Assembly (NCBI RefSeq): GCF_039555335.1
Contig: NC_092646.1
Location: 27,271,780-27,335,779 of the forward strand
DNA from: Amphiura filiformis
Taxonomy: Eukaryota > Echinodermata > Ophiuroidea > Amphilepidida > Amphiuridae
Direction: 5' to 3'
Length of the DNA stretch: 64,000 bases
How positions within the stretch are numbered: the stretch's first letter is position 1; each line of letters opens with the position of its first letter. This document shows, one piece after another, positions 12,492 to 27,759 of the stretch. The position numbers and the translations under genes were made by a program. The notes under the pieces were generated by a model. The model ran no database searches, was not told where the DNA came from, and saw only the letters and a program-made list of their open reading frames with translations.

Positions 12492-12776
12492 ATTGGTCGC
12501 GCTATACGTAAACAGCAAAAATGATGATGTTTTTTAATTATTTAATGTTTTCTTGCTGTATTGTCCCATAAAGTTTAGTACGATATTATTTTTAATGTGT
12601 AGAAATGTAACTCTGTGAAAATTATAGTAAATAAAAAAGAAATAATGAAATAAAATACAGTTTGTGCAGTGTTGCTTTTGTCTTTGAGAGCTTTTTCTTT
12701 TTTGTATTGACCTAGACCCGGGACCTAGACGGGCCTATTGTTGTTTATTTACAAGTATTAAAGTTATAGATTTATA

Positions 12777-13402
12777 GGGTATACATTTTTTAAACGTATG
12801 CGTTTTTAACGGAATAAATAGCAATGTAGGACCTATAATACTATGGCATTCCATTTATTCCGTCAAATTTATGCCGATAAAATCTGTTAATATTGGTGGT
12901 GCGTGTCGGCTATAAAATGACGGAATAAATCATAGGCCTATAATAGTGGGCATGAAGTATGCAATTTATTCCGTCAAAATAATAATAATAACAATAATTA
13001 AATGTTTAAATTATCAGTCTCGTTCTTTAACGGAATAAATTGAATCTGTGTGTTGGAAGCGGTAAAAATGAAAAGCATTGTTTATTCCGTTGTTTAATTG
13101 TATTTTAATAATCTATTAATACTCCCTATACCGGTATACATTTTGTAAACGTATGCGTTTTTAACGGAATAAATAGCGATTTAGGGCCTATACTATGACA
13201 TGGCATTTATTCCGTCAAAATGATGCCGATAAATCTGTTAATATTGGTGCGTGTCGGCTATAAATGACGGAATAAATCATATGCCTGGTAGTTGGCATGA
13301 AGTATATGCAATTTATTCCGTCATAATAATAATAATAATAATAATAATATAATAATAAAATGAGTAAATTATCAGTCTCGTTCTTTAACGGAATAGATTG
13401 AA
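12777..13402 (+). repeat. Direct duplication of a 270-bp unit rich in ACGGAATAAA
   Basis: 12777-13047 and about 13132-13402 are direct copies: both run through GTATACATTTT, AACGTATGCGTTTTTAACGG, TGCCGATAAA, GCGTGTCGGCTATAAA, an ATAATAATA stretch and ATCAGTCTCGTTCTTTAACG. Each copy carries two inverted ACGGAATAAA / TTTATTCCGT pairs plus a further single copy. They lie in the 5' non-coding part of the Merlin element. Confidence 0.85.
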
Positions 13403-13736
13403 TGTGTCACTTCCCAACTTTTAAACACAGGATCAGGATAACTTTTAGCACGATCTCGTAGCAGCTAGGCCTTGGGCCCTATAATAGAGTTTGTGTTAAT
13501 AACGGAATATGCAAAACCAAGTTAATATTTAGTATTTTGTAGATTATAAATGATCATGCTGATTCTCGGCCTCATTTTTAGAGGTAATAATTCAAGCGCA
13601 GCCGGGAAGCGCAGTTGATTAATTTGCTTAATTCTGTAGTGTAGGCCTACTAGTAGGCTTATGAACGGAATAAATGTAAAAAATAGGAATGATTTCAAAG
13701 TAGCCTATACTGTGTTACAATCTTAACGGAATAAAG
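12808..13736. repeat. ACGGAATAAA motif cluster, 5' side
   Basis: Forward ACGGAATAAAT-type copies start near 12808, 12919, 13029, 13163, 13266, 13663 and 13725, with decayed ones near 13387 and 13499. Inverted TTTATTCCGT copies are near 12853, 12964, 13081, 13205 and 13311. Most form forward/inverted pairs 35-55 bp apart, so each pair could fold into a hairpin. The motif contains AATAAA, a poly(A) signal. I did not see it outside this transposon. Confidence 0.85.
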
Positions 13737-13921
13737 GTAAAATCAAGTTATACTGGGGGTATTGTGTTGATTTAGTTTATCATGCTATTCAAGTTATTTT
13801 GTGACGGCATGATCTAGGCCTAGGCCTGTTTTTAAAGGTTTAATGTTTAGCAATCTCACAATATACATGATATATTATCGTGTCAGTGAATAAACAAACC
13901 AATTAAGGCTTAAGTTAGTTT

Positions 13922-14594
13922 TAAGTTTTCCCGCCTTTTTAAAACTTAATTTTCCGCCAAAATGTTCCCGCTCTTTTTAGTTTAAGCTTGTCATAGCCCC
14001 GCAAATCTTTATAAACCCCGCTTTTGCTGCGCAATTTATCCCCCCAAAGGAAAACCCCTCTTTCTCGTCCTCCGGACGGGGACTTATTTTAGCTTGTTGG
14101 TTGAGAAAGCATATATATATAATCGTGTTTGGCGGCCCACCCTATGGGAAAATTCTATTATTTGCGTGTAGGTGGGCCGTCAAACACGATATATATTAAG
14201 CTTGATGATGAGCCCTATATATATAATCGTGTTTCGCGGCCCACCCTATGGGAAAATCGTATAATTTGTGTGTAGGTGGGCCGCCAAACACGATTATATA
14301 TTAAGCTTGATGATGAGCCCCTATATATATAATCGTGTTTCGCGGCCCACCCTATGGGAAAATCGTATAATTTGTGTGTAGGTGGGCCGCCAAACACGAT
14401 TATATATATATGGGCTTTCCAACAAGCTAAAACTAAAAATAAGTCCCCGTCCGGAGGACGAGAAAGAGGGTTTTCCTTTGGGGGATAAATTGCGCAGCAA
14501 AAGGGGTATATAAAGATTTGCGGGCTATGACAAGCTTAAGCTAGAAAGGAGCGAGATTTTGGCGGGAAAGTGATGCTCAAGAAGGCGGGAAATT
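13922..14594. repeat. 180-bp inverted repeat enclosing three TIR-like palindromes
   Basis: The left arm (13922-14104) and right arm (14416-14594) are inverted copies. The left carries AAGCTTGTCATAGCCCCGC, GCGCAATTTATCC and CTCGTCCTCCGGACGGGGAC, and the right carries their complements. The 310-bp loop holds three tandem units of about 107 bp. The structure could be a nested foldback element or an internally duplicated piece of the Merlin element itself. Confidence 0.88.
14117..14404. repeat. Three tandem 107-bp units, each a Merlin TIR-like palindrome
   Basis: Each unit has ATCGTGTTT(G/C)GCGGCCCACC at one side and its inverted form GGTGGGCCG(C/T)CAAACACGAT at the other: 14122/14190, 14226/14294 and 14332/14400. 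These closely match the transposon terminus ATCGTGTTTCACGGCCCAC, so the element holds six internal terminus-like sites besides its two ends. They are plausible extra transposase-binding sites or relics of nested miniature elements. Confidence 0.85.
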
Positions 14595-14861
14595 TGGGGG
14601 AATTCTAATGTAAACCATGAAAATACTCCAGGGCAAAACAAAGACATCACAAAAAACGGTGGGACATAGGCAATTTATGCGCCTATAAACTGAGGCCTAT
14701 GCGTTTTATTATATTGTAAAGGGAACGCATGTGTTGTAGGGGAATTACTAATTGGCCTAAGCCTGCTAAAAATAAAAATGATAAGCATTTGCCGGTCCAC
14801 ACGGCAAAAACATTTGAAAAGACAAAATTTAATAAAGAGATCGCCCTGGCCCCTGCATAAG

Positions 14862-14868
14862 TATAAAA
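14862..14868 (+). promoter_or_regulatory. Possible TATA box upstream of the companion gene
   Basis: TATAAAA in AT-poorer surroundings, 540 bp before the exon-1 ATG. The distance implies a long or spliced 5' UTR. Evidence is the motif alone. Confidence 0.25.
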
Positions 14869-15407
14869 GAGTTCACTGCATAGCAATTACAGACAGAAAT
14901 GGATCGATACTGCATAGCATACCGGCAATTAAACTATTAACTCAAGTGGGATGTTTATAAACATAATCATCATTATTCACACCTGTGGCGATGACGGCGC
15001 GTGGCATTCATTGTCAATCGCTGTCAATCATAATCAAAGACTCATGACATGCGGTGGAGTGTGGCGTACAGACAGATTGGAATTTATAATATTATTAATA
15101 CTGGACTGATCAATTTAAGGTGGGGGTATAGGGAATTTCAACTTTCTCTCAGTTATAATAATTATATGTGGCGTTTTCGCTCAAAAATTTCTTTGCCCCT
15201 TTTCTTTAGGCATGTTTATAAAATTTTCAACATTGTCATCATTGTATTTTCCCGGGCTTTTCCATAAAAAGCAACAACCACACAATATTTAGTTTGAACC
15301 ACTCCCCCCGGGTGTATATTGACGGGCCTCTTCTAGCTGAATTAATTTGGTTGTTGCTTAGAAAAAGTTGGAATCTCATTTAATTTTGAGCTTTCTAGAA
15401 TTCAATC

Positions 15408-19873
<4,466 letters not shown>

Positions 19874-20600
19874 AAACAAATTACATGTTCCAGCGTTTAC
19901 ATAGTTTTACGAGTTTTTACAGTTGGTTGGAATTGAAGCTAATTGAACTATTTACAGTTGCAGTTGACATGGTTGAAATTGAACTCATGATTTTGTTTGA
20001 CTCTGTGGTTTAACGTTGGAGTTTAACGTTGGAGTTTAACGTTGGAGTTTTCTGCTACGTTGCATTAACTATAATTGACTTATTCCAGAAAATTACAATT
20101 TGCACTTTTGAGCACACCCTTGCCAGTTGGAGCTTTATTAGGTAAGTATGAAGTTTATTATCTTACTTTTAACATTTTTATAAATGCCAAAAGTGATTGT
20201 TTAATTGCTTCTCCAAAAAAAAATCATTTTTAAACGGTTTTACTTTCGGATATTTTCAGTATTTGTAGGCCTATGTTTAAATAAATGCAAAAGTCCAAAA
20301 CACAAATAAAGAAATAGAACAATTTCAAAACTAAATGTTGGACAATCAAACAATCATTTTCCAGTGTATAAATTGAAGTTATACAATTATTTTTATTTAT
20401 GTAAAATTATGCGCAGGTTTGTTAAGGAATTTTGCTTAAAAATCGCGAAATAAGATTTAATAATATTAAAAATAATTTATTACGGACTTATTTATATCAT
20501 ATAATATCATTTGCACAACTGCGCAATCTCCCGTCTTTGTATTTTGCCACGCACGACTGAAAAACCTCCGTAAACACAGCGAGCAGATATTATTGATTAA

Positions 20601-20665
20601 TTTTTAGTAAGCTAGGGAGTCAAACTTTGGCGGCAAAACAGTGGGCCGTGAAACACGATATTGCC
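20601..20665 (-). repeat. Merlin right terminal inverted repeat
   Basis: Inverted partner of 12427-12491; the last 25 bp are an exact complement of the left end and finish ...CGATATTGCC. Confidence 0.93.
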
Positions 20666-20673
20666 GCACAAAT
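20666..20673. repeat. Target-site duplication, right copy (GCACAAAT)
   Basis: Exact repeat of 12419-12426, directly after the right terminus. Confidence 0.95.
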
Positions 20674-21209
20674 TATAGCACTTTTAATCTAAATTTGATT
20701 GCAAAAGCACTTTGCCATGCATGCACCTCGCGCTTCCAGTTAAACACAGCCTGTGTGAAAACAAAATTAACAGGAAAATATAGAGCGCCACCACTATTCA
20801 TGCGCCCAATTAGAGTATCGATCATATTGACTGCTCAGATAATTACGAATCATTCTGGCAGCTTCACAGTTGTGGAAAATTGCAGTATTTTTCTACAATT
20901 CAAAATGTCACATCTACGCATGCATCACTCTGGTGCTGCCCTAGATAGTGTGATATCTTTTGCTATAAAGTCGGTTAAAAGTAAGTGAGTCTGACAGTCT
21001 CATGGACAGAAAAAACAAGACTGCGGAATTTGTATTGTCAAATTTAAAATTAAATTGTTTACACTTTACCATGTTACAGTGGAATTTTCAATCGAATTAA
21101 CACAGCCTGACATAGCATGACGATTTTTTGCGTACACTGCGCAATTCGTACGCCAGCATGTGCAATTGTGCGTACAAAACGCAGAAATGGAATCCATCCA
21201 TGCCAGCGC
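20674..21209. other. Non-coding stretch right of the Merlin element
   Basis: No gene or repeat recognised. The 115-codon frame that starts at 20641 begins inside the Merlin terminus and shows no protein motif. Confidence 0.4.
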
Positions 21210-21460
21210 ACTCGTGATGGGGCTGTGCAATAATTATGTGTACCGCCAGGGTGGTGAATTCTCAAAGTGGTCTGCCAAAATCGCTTGCTCCCCCTTTGGC
21301 CATCCCAAAAAAGTGCCAAAAACCTTTAAAATCTTGCCCCCCCTTTACACACTAAGATTTTGGGGAATCCAAATTTAAAACCTGTAATTATCTTTATAAT
21401 GCGAGCGCAGCGAGCAGGAAATTTTGAATATTTGAACGTGTTCCTAATGTTTTCGTACAC
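21210..21460. repeat. Fragment of the CTCGCCAAAA / GAGCGCAGCGAGCAGG dispersed repeat
   Basis: GGGGCTGTGCAATAATTATG at 21218 and GCGAGCGCAGCGAGCAGGAA near 21400 match 36416-36858 and 1571-1870. Only one arm of the palindrome is present. Confidence 0.65.
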
Positions 21461-21485
21461 CTTTTTAGGGCGTATATAATATAGA

Positions 21486-22168
21486 AAACTGCATCATTTT
21501 ACATATCAAATTAAAGCCCTTGAGTAAAGAAAGCCGAAACTGAAAACATTTTTGTCATAGCACTTTCCGTAACAAAGTTACATCTTGTCGAGTCATCAAA
21601 AAGATTCTGCTAGCAAAATTCCCCAAAACAGCATAGGGGTGTTTCTAGTTCCTTCCGCCATATCCGTCTGCTCTATCTGATATTATTATGGGTCACACAA
21701 TGCTATGCTTCTTGACTAGCAAATGAGGTGCCGATGTGTAGGTATGCCAGGCAAACCTTAGTTAACACATTTGCTAGTCAACCAAATTCGCCTAGAACTC
21801 AACACATATTTTACATAGAAATTTAAAAGAACAGGCTGGTCAAGGAAACCTACATAAATATGTTTTCTATACTTCACTTGACCCAAATATATGATTTTTA
21901 TGGTGATAAGACAATCGCACATGGAATTTTAGAGGGATTTTGATAGCAGTTCCATTAAAAAAGCTGCTATCATAATGAGACGAAGATCTAGAAACACCCC
22001 CGAAATGCTGTTTTGGGGAATTTTGCTAGCTGAATCTTTTTGATGAAAGTCAATCTTTGACAAAAATGTAACTTTGCTACGGAAAGTGCTATGAAAAAAA
22101 GGTTTTCAGTTTTGGCTTTGTTTACTCAAGGGCTTTAATTTGATATATAAAATGATGCAGTTTGATGG
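21486..22168. mobile_element. Palindromic element, arms ~170 bp
   Basis: ATCATTTTACATATCAAATT with AAAGCCCTTGAGTAAA on the left matches inverted TTTACTCAAGGGCTTTAATT with TGATATATAAAATGAT on the right. The arms continue through TAGCACTTTCCGTA, GCTAGCAAAATTCCCCAAAA and GGTGTTTCTAG. Non-coding. Target duplication not determined. Confidence 0.75.
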
Positions 22169-22363
22169 CAAATTTGAATTCACCTAGCATACCTACAATG
22201 TGATGTAGCAAATTTTAAAAATAAACAACTCATTCAGATACGGTACGGTAGTTTAAAAAATGTTGCAGGTTTGTGTGACTATATTCACACACAACATTAA
22301 AATACTTGGAATTCTTTTGTTCCATGATTTACCAAAAATATACTGACAGGAAACTCTAAAGAA

Positions 22364-22821
22364 TTAAAGCAATAATGTGTGATTTGCATATAATAGATTC
22401 TTATTTAAATGTTTGTTTTCACTGATCACATTATTCCCTTTTAATTTCGAGCCAAACAAATGAGGTATAACGACGAAAATTGCGATTCATTCCAACGCCT
22501 ACAATGTGTGTACTACGCTCGCCCATCGTATTACATGTAACTGCACGGAGCATCGCGCTCGACGTGTGTACATACAAGCTGACATCCACGGTACATATGT
22601 TAGCAAGTACTCGATCGTTGAACTTTGAATAAAACCGGGTCGACCCGGTTTTAATACAAAAAGTTAAATTTTACTGTTATTAAAGGACTTCAGGCTTAGT
22701 CTTTTACGTGGTATTTTAGTATATACCACTGGCCCACTAGGCATTATAATTATGCAAAAAGTAGAAATCCAAGTAAAATTGAGGGCGTCGCTGTGAAGCA
22801 AATCACACATTATGGCTTTAA
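22364..22821. mobile_element. TTAA-flanked MITE (family D)
   Basis: TTAAAGCAATAATGTGTGAT at the left and, inverted, ATCACACATTATGGCTTTAA at the right, with TTAA at both edges. Non-coding interior. Confidence 0.8.
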
Positions 22822-22959
22822 TATGACTCTTTTAACCAAAAGATTTTATCATATTTTGTCATAACAGAAAAGAACCTACAATGTGGTGCCTATGTTCATG
22901 TCAACAGAATATTTCTTCCCATAAAAACTGCCTACTTCCTCTACTTTGCAGGTAAGTCT

Positions 22960-23125
22960 TGAGCCCTAATCCTAACCCTATTCATAAACATAGCCATGGA
23001 TTTGTAATTCTAACACTGAGTTAGGGTTAAGGTTAATGGTGGATAGCATTAGGGTTAGGGATATGGTTAGGTTAGACCCTAATAACCTAACCATATCCTA
23101 ATAATCCTAATCCTAACCTAAAATG
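22960..23125. repeat. Degenerate CCTAA/TTAGG telomere-like repeat, inverted halves
   Basis: CCCTAATCCTAACCCTA at the start, then TTAGGGTTAAGGTTA and ATTAGGGTTAGGGATATGGT, then CCTAATAACCTAACCATATC and CTAATCCTAACC. Strand sense switches at least twice, so this is a degenerate interstitial repeat and not a terminal array. Confidence 0.7.
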
Positions 23126-23592
23126 GCCTAAACCCTTACTGCAGCCCTTTTTTGAAATGACCATTCAGACAATTAAACAGGCTATTAATTTTCATTCATA
23201 CACTCCTATCCTATATCAAACCAGTCAATCATAAAAGCGGTTAGAAAAGTACACGGAGTGCATTAATGTGTATAATGACACTCGGTGTACTACGCGCAGT
23301 GCTTTTGCACATGTTCATGTCGTTAGTTAGTCAAACCTCACAAAAAATACTGTGCAAAGGTGGGTGACTGACCCCTTAAAGTAATTAGAAAATGTGTGGG
23401 ATAGTAAAAGGGGTGGGGTATGAACGTTGACAGTATTTATTGTGGGACATTAGAGCACATCGGACATATCGAATTGCATTCTGAATATGAAGAATGTCCT
23501 TCTGATATCAAATAATTTTGATTTTGTGAAATTCGCAATGTAATACACATTTTATAGCAAATGATTAAAAATTGATATTTTTGATATTTAAC

Positions 23593-24421
23593 CAAGAGCT
23601 GTAGGCATTCTTGTATTGTTTGTAAAATGTTTTGTCAAATAAAATACATCTTTAAAACATTATGTGTGCATTTATCTTATTTTTGTCTCTTTCTGTTTGT
23701 TACAAGTAATCAGAAAATATCATTAAAAAATATTCAATAAAGATCGATTTATCTTATCGTGTCCCCGCTGGCTTGATTAATTGTTAATATAGCGCCACCA
23801 CTTTTTTCCGATCGAACTCTGAATGATCACTATATACATGACATCACCAAAATAAAAGACGGCCGAACTTCATTACGTATTCATGATGCCTACTATATAT
23901 TCATATTGACATTTCGAGATAAATATTCATATTCACATTGCGAACCAATCAGAACACTTCGGTGTAAATTAGTCTTGCCGGTTCTGAATGCGTAATTAGC
24001 GCTTGATCTCTATTTAAAATGCGGAAATAAATACTATCTATGAATAATTCATCATTCATCGATCATGAATATGCATGTAATCGTCACGTTAAAATCATCC
24101 GATCGAATCGTATCATGTTTATGGCGCTTACTACGTGTATATAGTGTAGGCTTGATCCACCAGTCCTTCAACTGCTTACGCACGGTCATCGGGTTGTGCT
24201 TTTCTCAGGGGGAGAGGGGCAAGTAAATGAATACCATTTAAAATGATCATTTACTGTGTGGAATGAACAATATTTTGTGATATCTTCTAATTATAAATTT
24301 ATTAAAACATCAGAAAGGGTAAAAAATCAGACAGATTCACACTATATATTTGTTAAAAACGTATTTTATTTCACACATTGTACAAATATCACAAATAATA
24401 CAAGAATGCCTACAGCTCTTG
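23593..24421. mobile_element. 829-bp non-autonomous element nested in the family A MITE
   Basis: Termini CAAGAGCTGTAGGCATTCTT and its exact inverted complement. Flanked by ATTTAAC at 23586-23592 and 24422-24428, a 7-bp direct repeat (8 bp if one base has changed). Removing it restores the expected continuity of the family A arm. No open frame with a transposase motif. hAT-like by duplication size, but this is uncertain. Confidence 0.85.
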
Positions 24422-24670
24422 ATTTAACAGTACTCGAAGTAAACTTTATAAATCTGATGATTTATACTTTAAGTGTATGTAGGTGGGATGAAAAGCCGAC
24501 TATCAATTGAAAATTTTGACCTTTCGTATTGAAGATATGGATTTTTTTCCCAAAATACCCAAAAAAATTTGGTCTTTTGGGGGAAAAATCCATAATCTTC
24601 AATATGAAAGGTCAAAATTTTCAATTGATCGTCGGCTTTTCCTCCCAGCTACATACACTTTAAGAATATA

Positions 24671-26530
24671 TGGTCATTTTCACGGTAAAGGGTGTAACTT
24701 TGGATTTTTAACATTTTAATCCGTAGTGTTCTAATAAAGCCACAGAATTCCATAATTTTTGGCCACATACATGTAAGTCATCTAGTTAGCAGCTACCTTG
24801 GGTAGCATAATCAGCTTTGGGAGTTACTGCATTCAGTTTTAGCAGGCTTAAATGTACTTAATATTGCCATTTTGAAAAACTATAAAAACAGTAACATTTT
24901 TGTAAAACCCTGTGTTTTCTTCAGTTAGTTCATGGATAATTTTTCTTATCCTGAAAGTACAGTCATATGTTCAGTAAACACTGCCACATTAGATTTAATT
25001 GTGAACGGCCCTGTATTTTTGAGAACCGGACTTCGATATTTGTCGTTTCGGAGGCTTCATTTCAATTGTTAACAAACTTTGTGGGTGTAGCTTTGGTTCA
25101 TAATTCTTGGTTATTTCTTCACTTCTTCTTGATTTATAACAGTTGTTATCTTAACTTGAAATGGGTAACAAAAATTAGCCGATTTGCAAGCTTTTAAAAT
25201 TTTTATAAAATCTTGACTTCAAATAGCCGTTTTTCCGTTAACTTTTTGAAGCCTCCGAAACAAACTGTTCAGCAAGCTTGTGCAAATATAAATAAAAGAG
25301 CTCATCCAATCTATTTATCAAAATGTAGCAAAGTAGATCCTCAAGTCACATGTTTTTAAATCGTGGAGATATATATCACCGTTTGAAAATGGGACCCAAT
25401 ACAAACTTTCCGTTAACAATTGAAGCCTCCGAAACAAATGAAGCCTCCGAAACAACAGTAAACTTAATTATCATCTATGCATATCTAAATTGGTGTGTTT
25501 CATACTGATATCTGCATTGTAATTATTACTTGATATGTGCAGAATGTCAAAAATATTAAAAAAATTGACATTATGGTTAATGTTTGAAAAATATACTGAT
25601 ACCTTAAAAAGCCTGTTTCGGAGGCTTCACATGCAAAAAACACCATACTTAACAAATGGGTGAAAAAATTAATGTGTGATAAATCTACAATATCTGCTGC
25701 ATAGAATCATTGATTCAATACACACAAGAAAATAACAGCTTAGATGATCCCAACACTGTTGTTTTCAAAAAAACTACTTCTGAAATGTTTAACAATTGTT
25801 AACATGAAGCCTCCGAAACAAAAAAAATGACTTGCTGTGATAATTTAATTTTTGTCACAACTGAAATTCAATACTTAGAAGCAAAGCATGAAAATTGGTA
25901 ATTGTGATATTTTTTACCTATTTTTTTATGTCAACTTGTAGTACTTAGCTAAATATTTTACTTTTATGATCACCTGTGTTGTTAACTGAAGCCTCCGAAA
26001 CACAAATCGCTTGAATTGCCAATTCTAAAAAAATAACTCCAATTTCTGTGAAACTTGGATGGGAGGTTCCTTTCATCAAGTAGTATTTGTACATGAAGTT
26101 AGACATTCAAATTATTTTAGGAACCCAATTAAAACTTAAAAAATATGTTTAAGGTTTGGACATTTCCATTGTAAATGACACTTGATGTTAAAAATTTTCA
26201 AAACTGCAATTACAAACATAGCAAAACATGGCATAAAATTTAACTTATATCTGTTGACTTACTTTGGAATGGAATTTCACATGTATTCCAGCTTTCATGT
26301 CAAAATTTTCTGAGGTTATGTAAAATACATTTTTTCTTAGATTTTAACCAAAATGTTATGCAAATGTCAATTTTTTTTATTAGAAATCAAAAGGTTTAAG
26401 CCTTGAAACATTATTTTACTTGAATTTAAGTTGCTTCTATGCATGATTTCAGTAAACAGAAACATATTTAAGTGGTTTGAAATTTTGACCCTAAAATCAA
26501 AAGTTACACCCTTTACCGTGAAAATGACCA
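24671..26530. mobile_element. 1.86-kb nested element with periodic GAAGCCTCCGAAAC motif
   Basis: 31-bp perfect terminal inverted repeats beginning TGGTCATTTTCACGGTAAAG. The junction with the family A arm is AT-rich (TA or ATAT duplication, ambiguous). It encodes no recognisable protein, but its middle holds seven exact copies of GAAGCCTCCGAAAC in either orientation at 25045, 25248, 25422, 25440, 25615, 25806 and 25988, mostly 175-203 bp apart and usually next to GTTAAC. Confidence 0.85.
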
Positions 26531-26915
26531 TATATCATTAGATTTATAAAATTTACTTCGAGGACTTTTATACATGTATATCAAAAATGTGAAAAATATC
26601 AAATTTAAATAATTTGTCATAAGATTTGTATTATATCGTGAATTTCAAAAAATGAAAATTATTTGATATCAGAAAGACATTCTTCGCATTCAGAATGCAA
26701 TTCGATATGTCTGATGTGCTCTCATGTCCCACAAAAAATACTGTCAAAACGCTCATTCCAGATCCCTTAAAACATGTCTTTACAAAAATTATCAAACTGG
26801 TAAAACACCAGTTCTGCTTCAAGCGAGCCAATTAAAAGTCATATGATGATCGAGGAATACTAAATATTTCCTAATTAACCCAATATACACTACCCCTGTT
26901 AAACTTGAAACTGTG

Positions 26916-27276
26916 TTAAGGGGGTACTACACCCCTGCCCAATTTTGTGCCTATTTTTGCATTTTTCTCAAAAATTATAGCGCATTGGTGACAAGTTAGA
27001 TATGTATATTATAGGGGCAAGGACTACAACTACTGCACTGGAAATTTTATTTCAGCACAGACAACAGTTGTGGATCGAGTTACAGTCAAAAATGAGGGAA
27101 AACCAATATTTGATCAATAAATCAATAACTACTTGGCTTGAGTTGTTGAATTTTTAGTGCAGTAGTTGTAGTCCTTGCCCCTATATACATATCTTACGTG
27201 TCACCAATGTGCTATAATTTTTGAGGAAAATGCAAAAATAGGCACAAAATTGGGCAGGGGTGTAGTACCCCCTTAA
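26916..27276. mobile_element. TTAA-type MITE (family C), copy 3, best preserved
   Basis: TTAAGGGGGTACTACACCCC at the left and its inverted complement at the right, TTAA at 26916-26919 and 27273-27276. The arms GTGCCTATTTTTGCATTTT and GGGGCAAGGACTACAACTAC pair with the opposite side. 361 bp, non-coding. Confidence 0.9.
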
Positions 27277-27284
27277 AGTCATAC

Positions 27285-27515
27285 ATACATACATACATGA
27301 GAGCTTTTGTTACACATCATTTCAAAAGATCACAGCGTGAAAAACCAAAACATATGCAAAATATATACAAGAAACAATTGAAAAACAAAAGAAAAATGAA
27401 TCAAGCAAAATTATGTTTGCGGAAACACGGGGCGGAAACAGGTGGGTTTTAAGGCCTTTTTTAAAGGCAGAGACTGTTTCAGCACTTCGCACAAAGTCAT
27501 CCAAAGGTATTTGGC
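27285..27515 (-). pseudogene. LINE ORF2 C-terminal fragment with 3' tail (CR1/L2-like)
   Basis: On the minus strand, 27515-27400 reads PLDDFVRSAETVSAFKKGLK followed by THLF, the usual C-terminal motif of CR1/L2/Rex-type LINE proteins (S.FK..LKTHLF). The 3' end carries a short tandem tail (complement of ACATACATAC). It is truncated at its 5' end and abuts the first visible MFSD6-like exon. Confidence 0.75.
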
Positions 27516-27537
27516 AAAATATTGGCAAAAATGAAAA

Positions 27538-27759
27538 TTGATGCTGGCGTGCAGTTGGAAATTAATGATAATTATCATTTTCATACTACTATACGTTTTT
27601 ACAGCAATGGTATCAATTTTCCCATACCTACCCATCTACATGACATACCTTGGGCTCACAGCTACTCAAGTTGGTATCATATCCACCATGGAACCTGTAA
27701 CAAACATAGCCATCTGTACTCTACTATGCATGGTTGCTGATCGTTATGCTCTACACAAG
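27538..27759 (+). CDS. MFSD6-like exon (first visible)
   Basis: Ends CACAAG|GTAAGA in phase 0. Encodes spans 1-2. The true 5' limit is the ATG at 27538 or an acceptor at about 27553. Confidence 0.8.

Larger units (their letters stand above)
23405..26770. mobile_element. Family A MITE broken by two nested insertions
   Basis: The host element is the same family as 2824-3446: its left arm is 23405-23592, its middle 24422-24670, its right arm 26531-26770, ending ATCCCTTAA. The left TTAA is decayed. Element 23593-24421 splits the left arm and element 24671-26530 splits the right arm, so both inserted after it. Confidence 0.82.

Noticed and set aside
20641-20988. 115-codon frame starting in the Merlin right end
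   Set aside because: Begins inside the terminal repeat and continues into flanking DNA; no motif or splice support.
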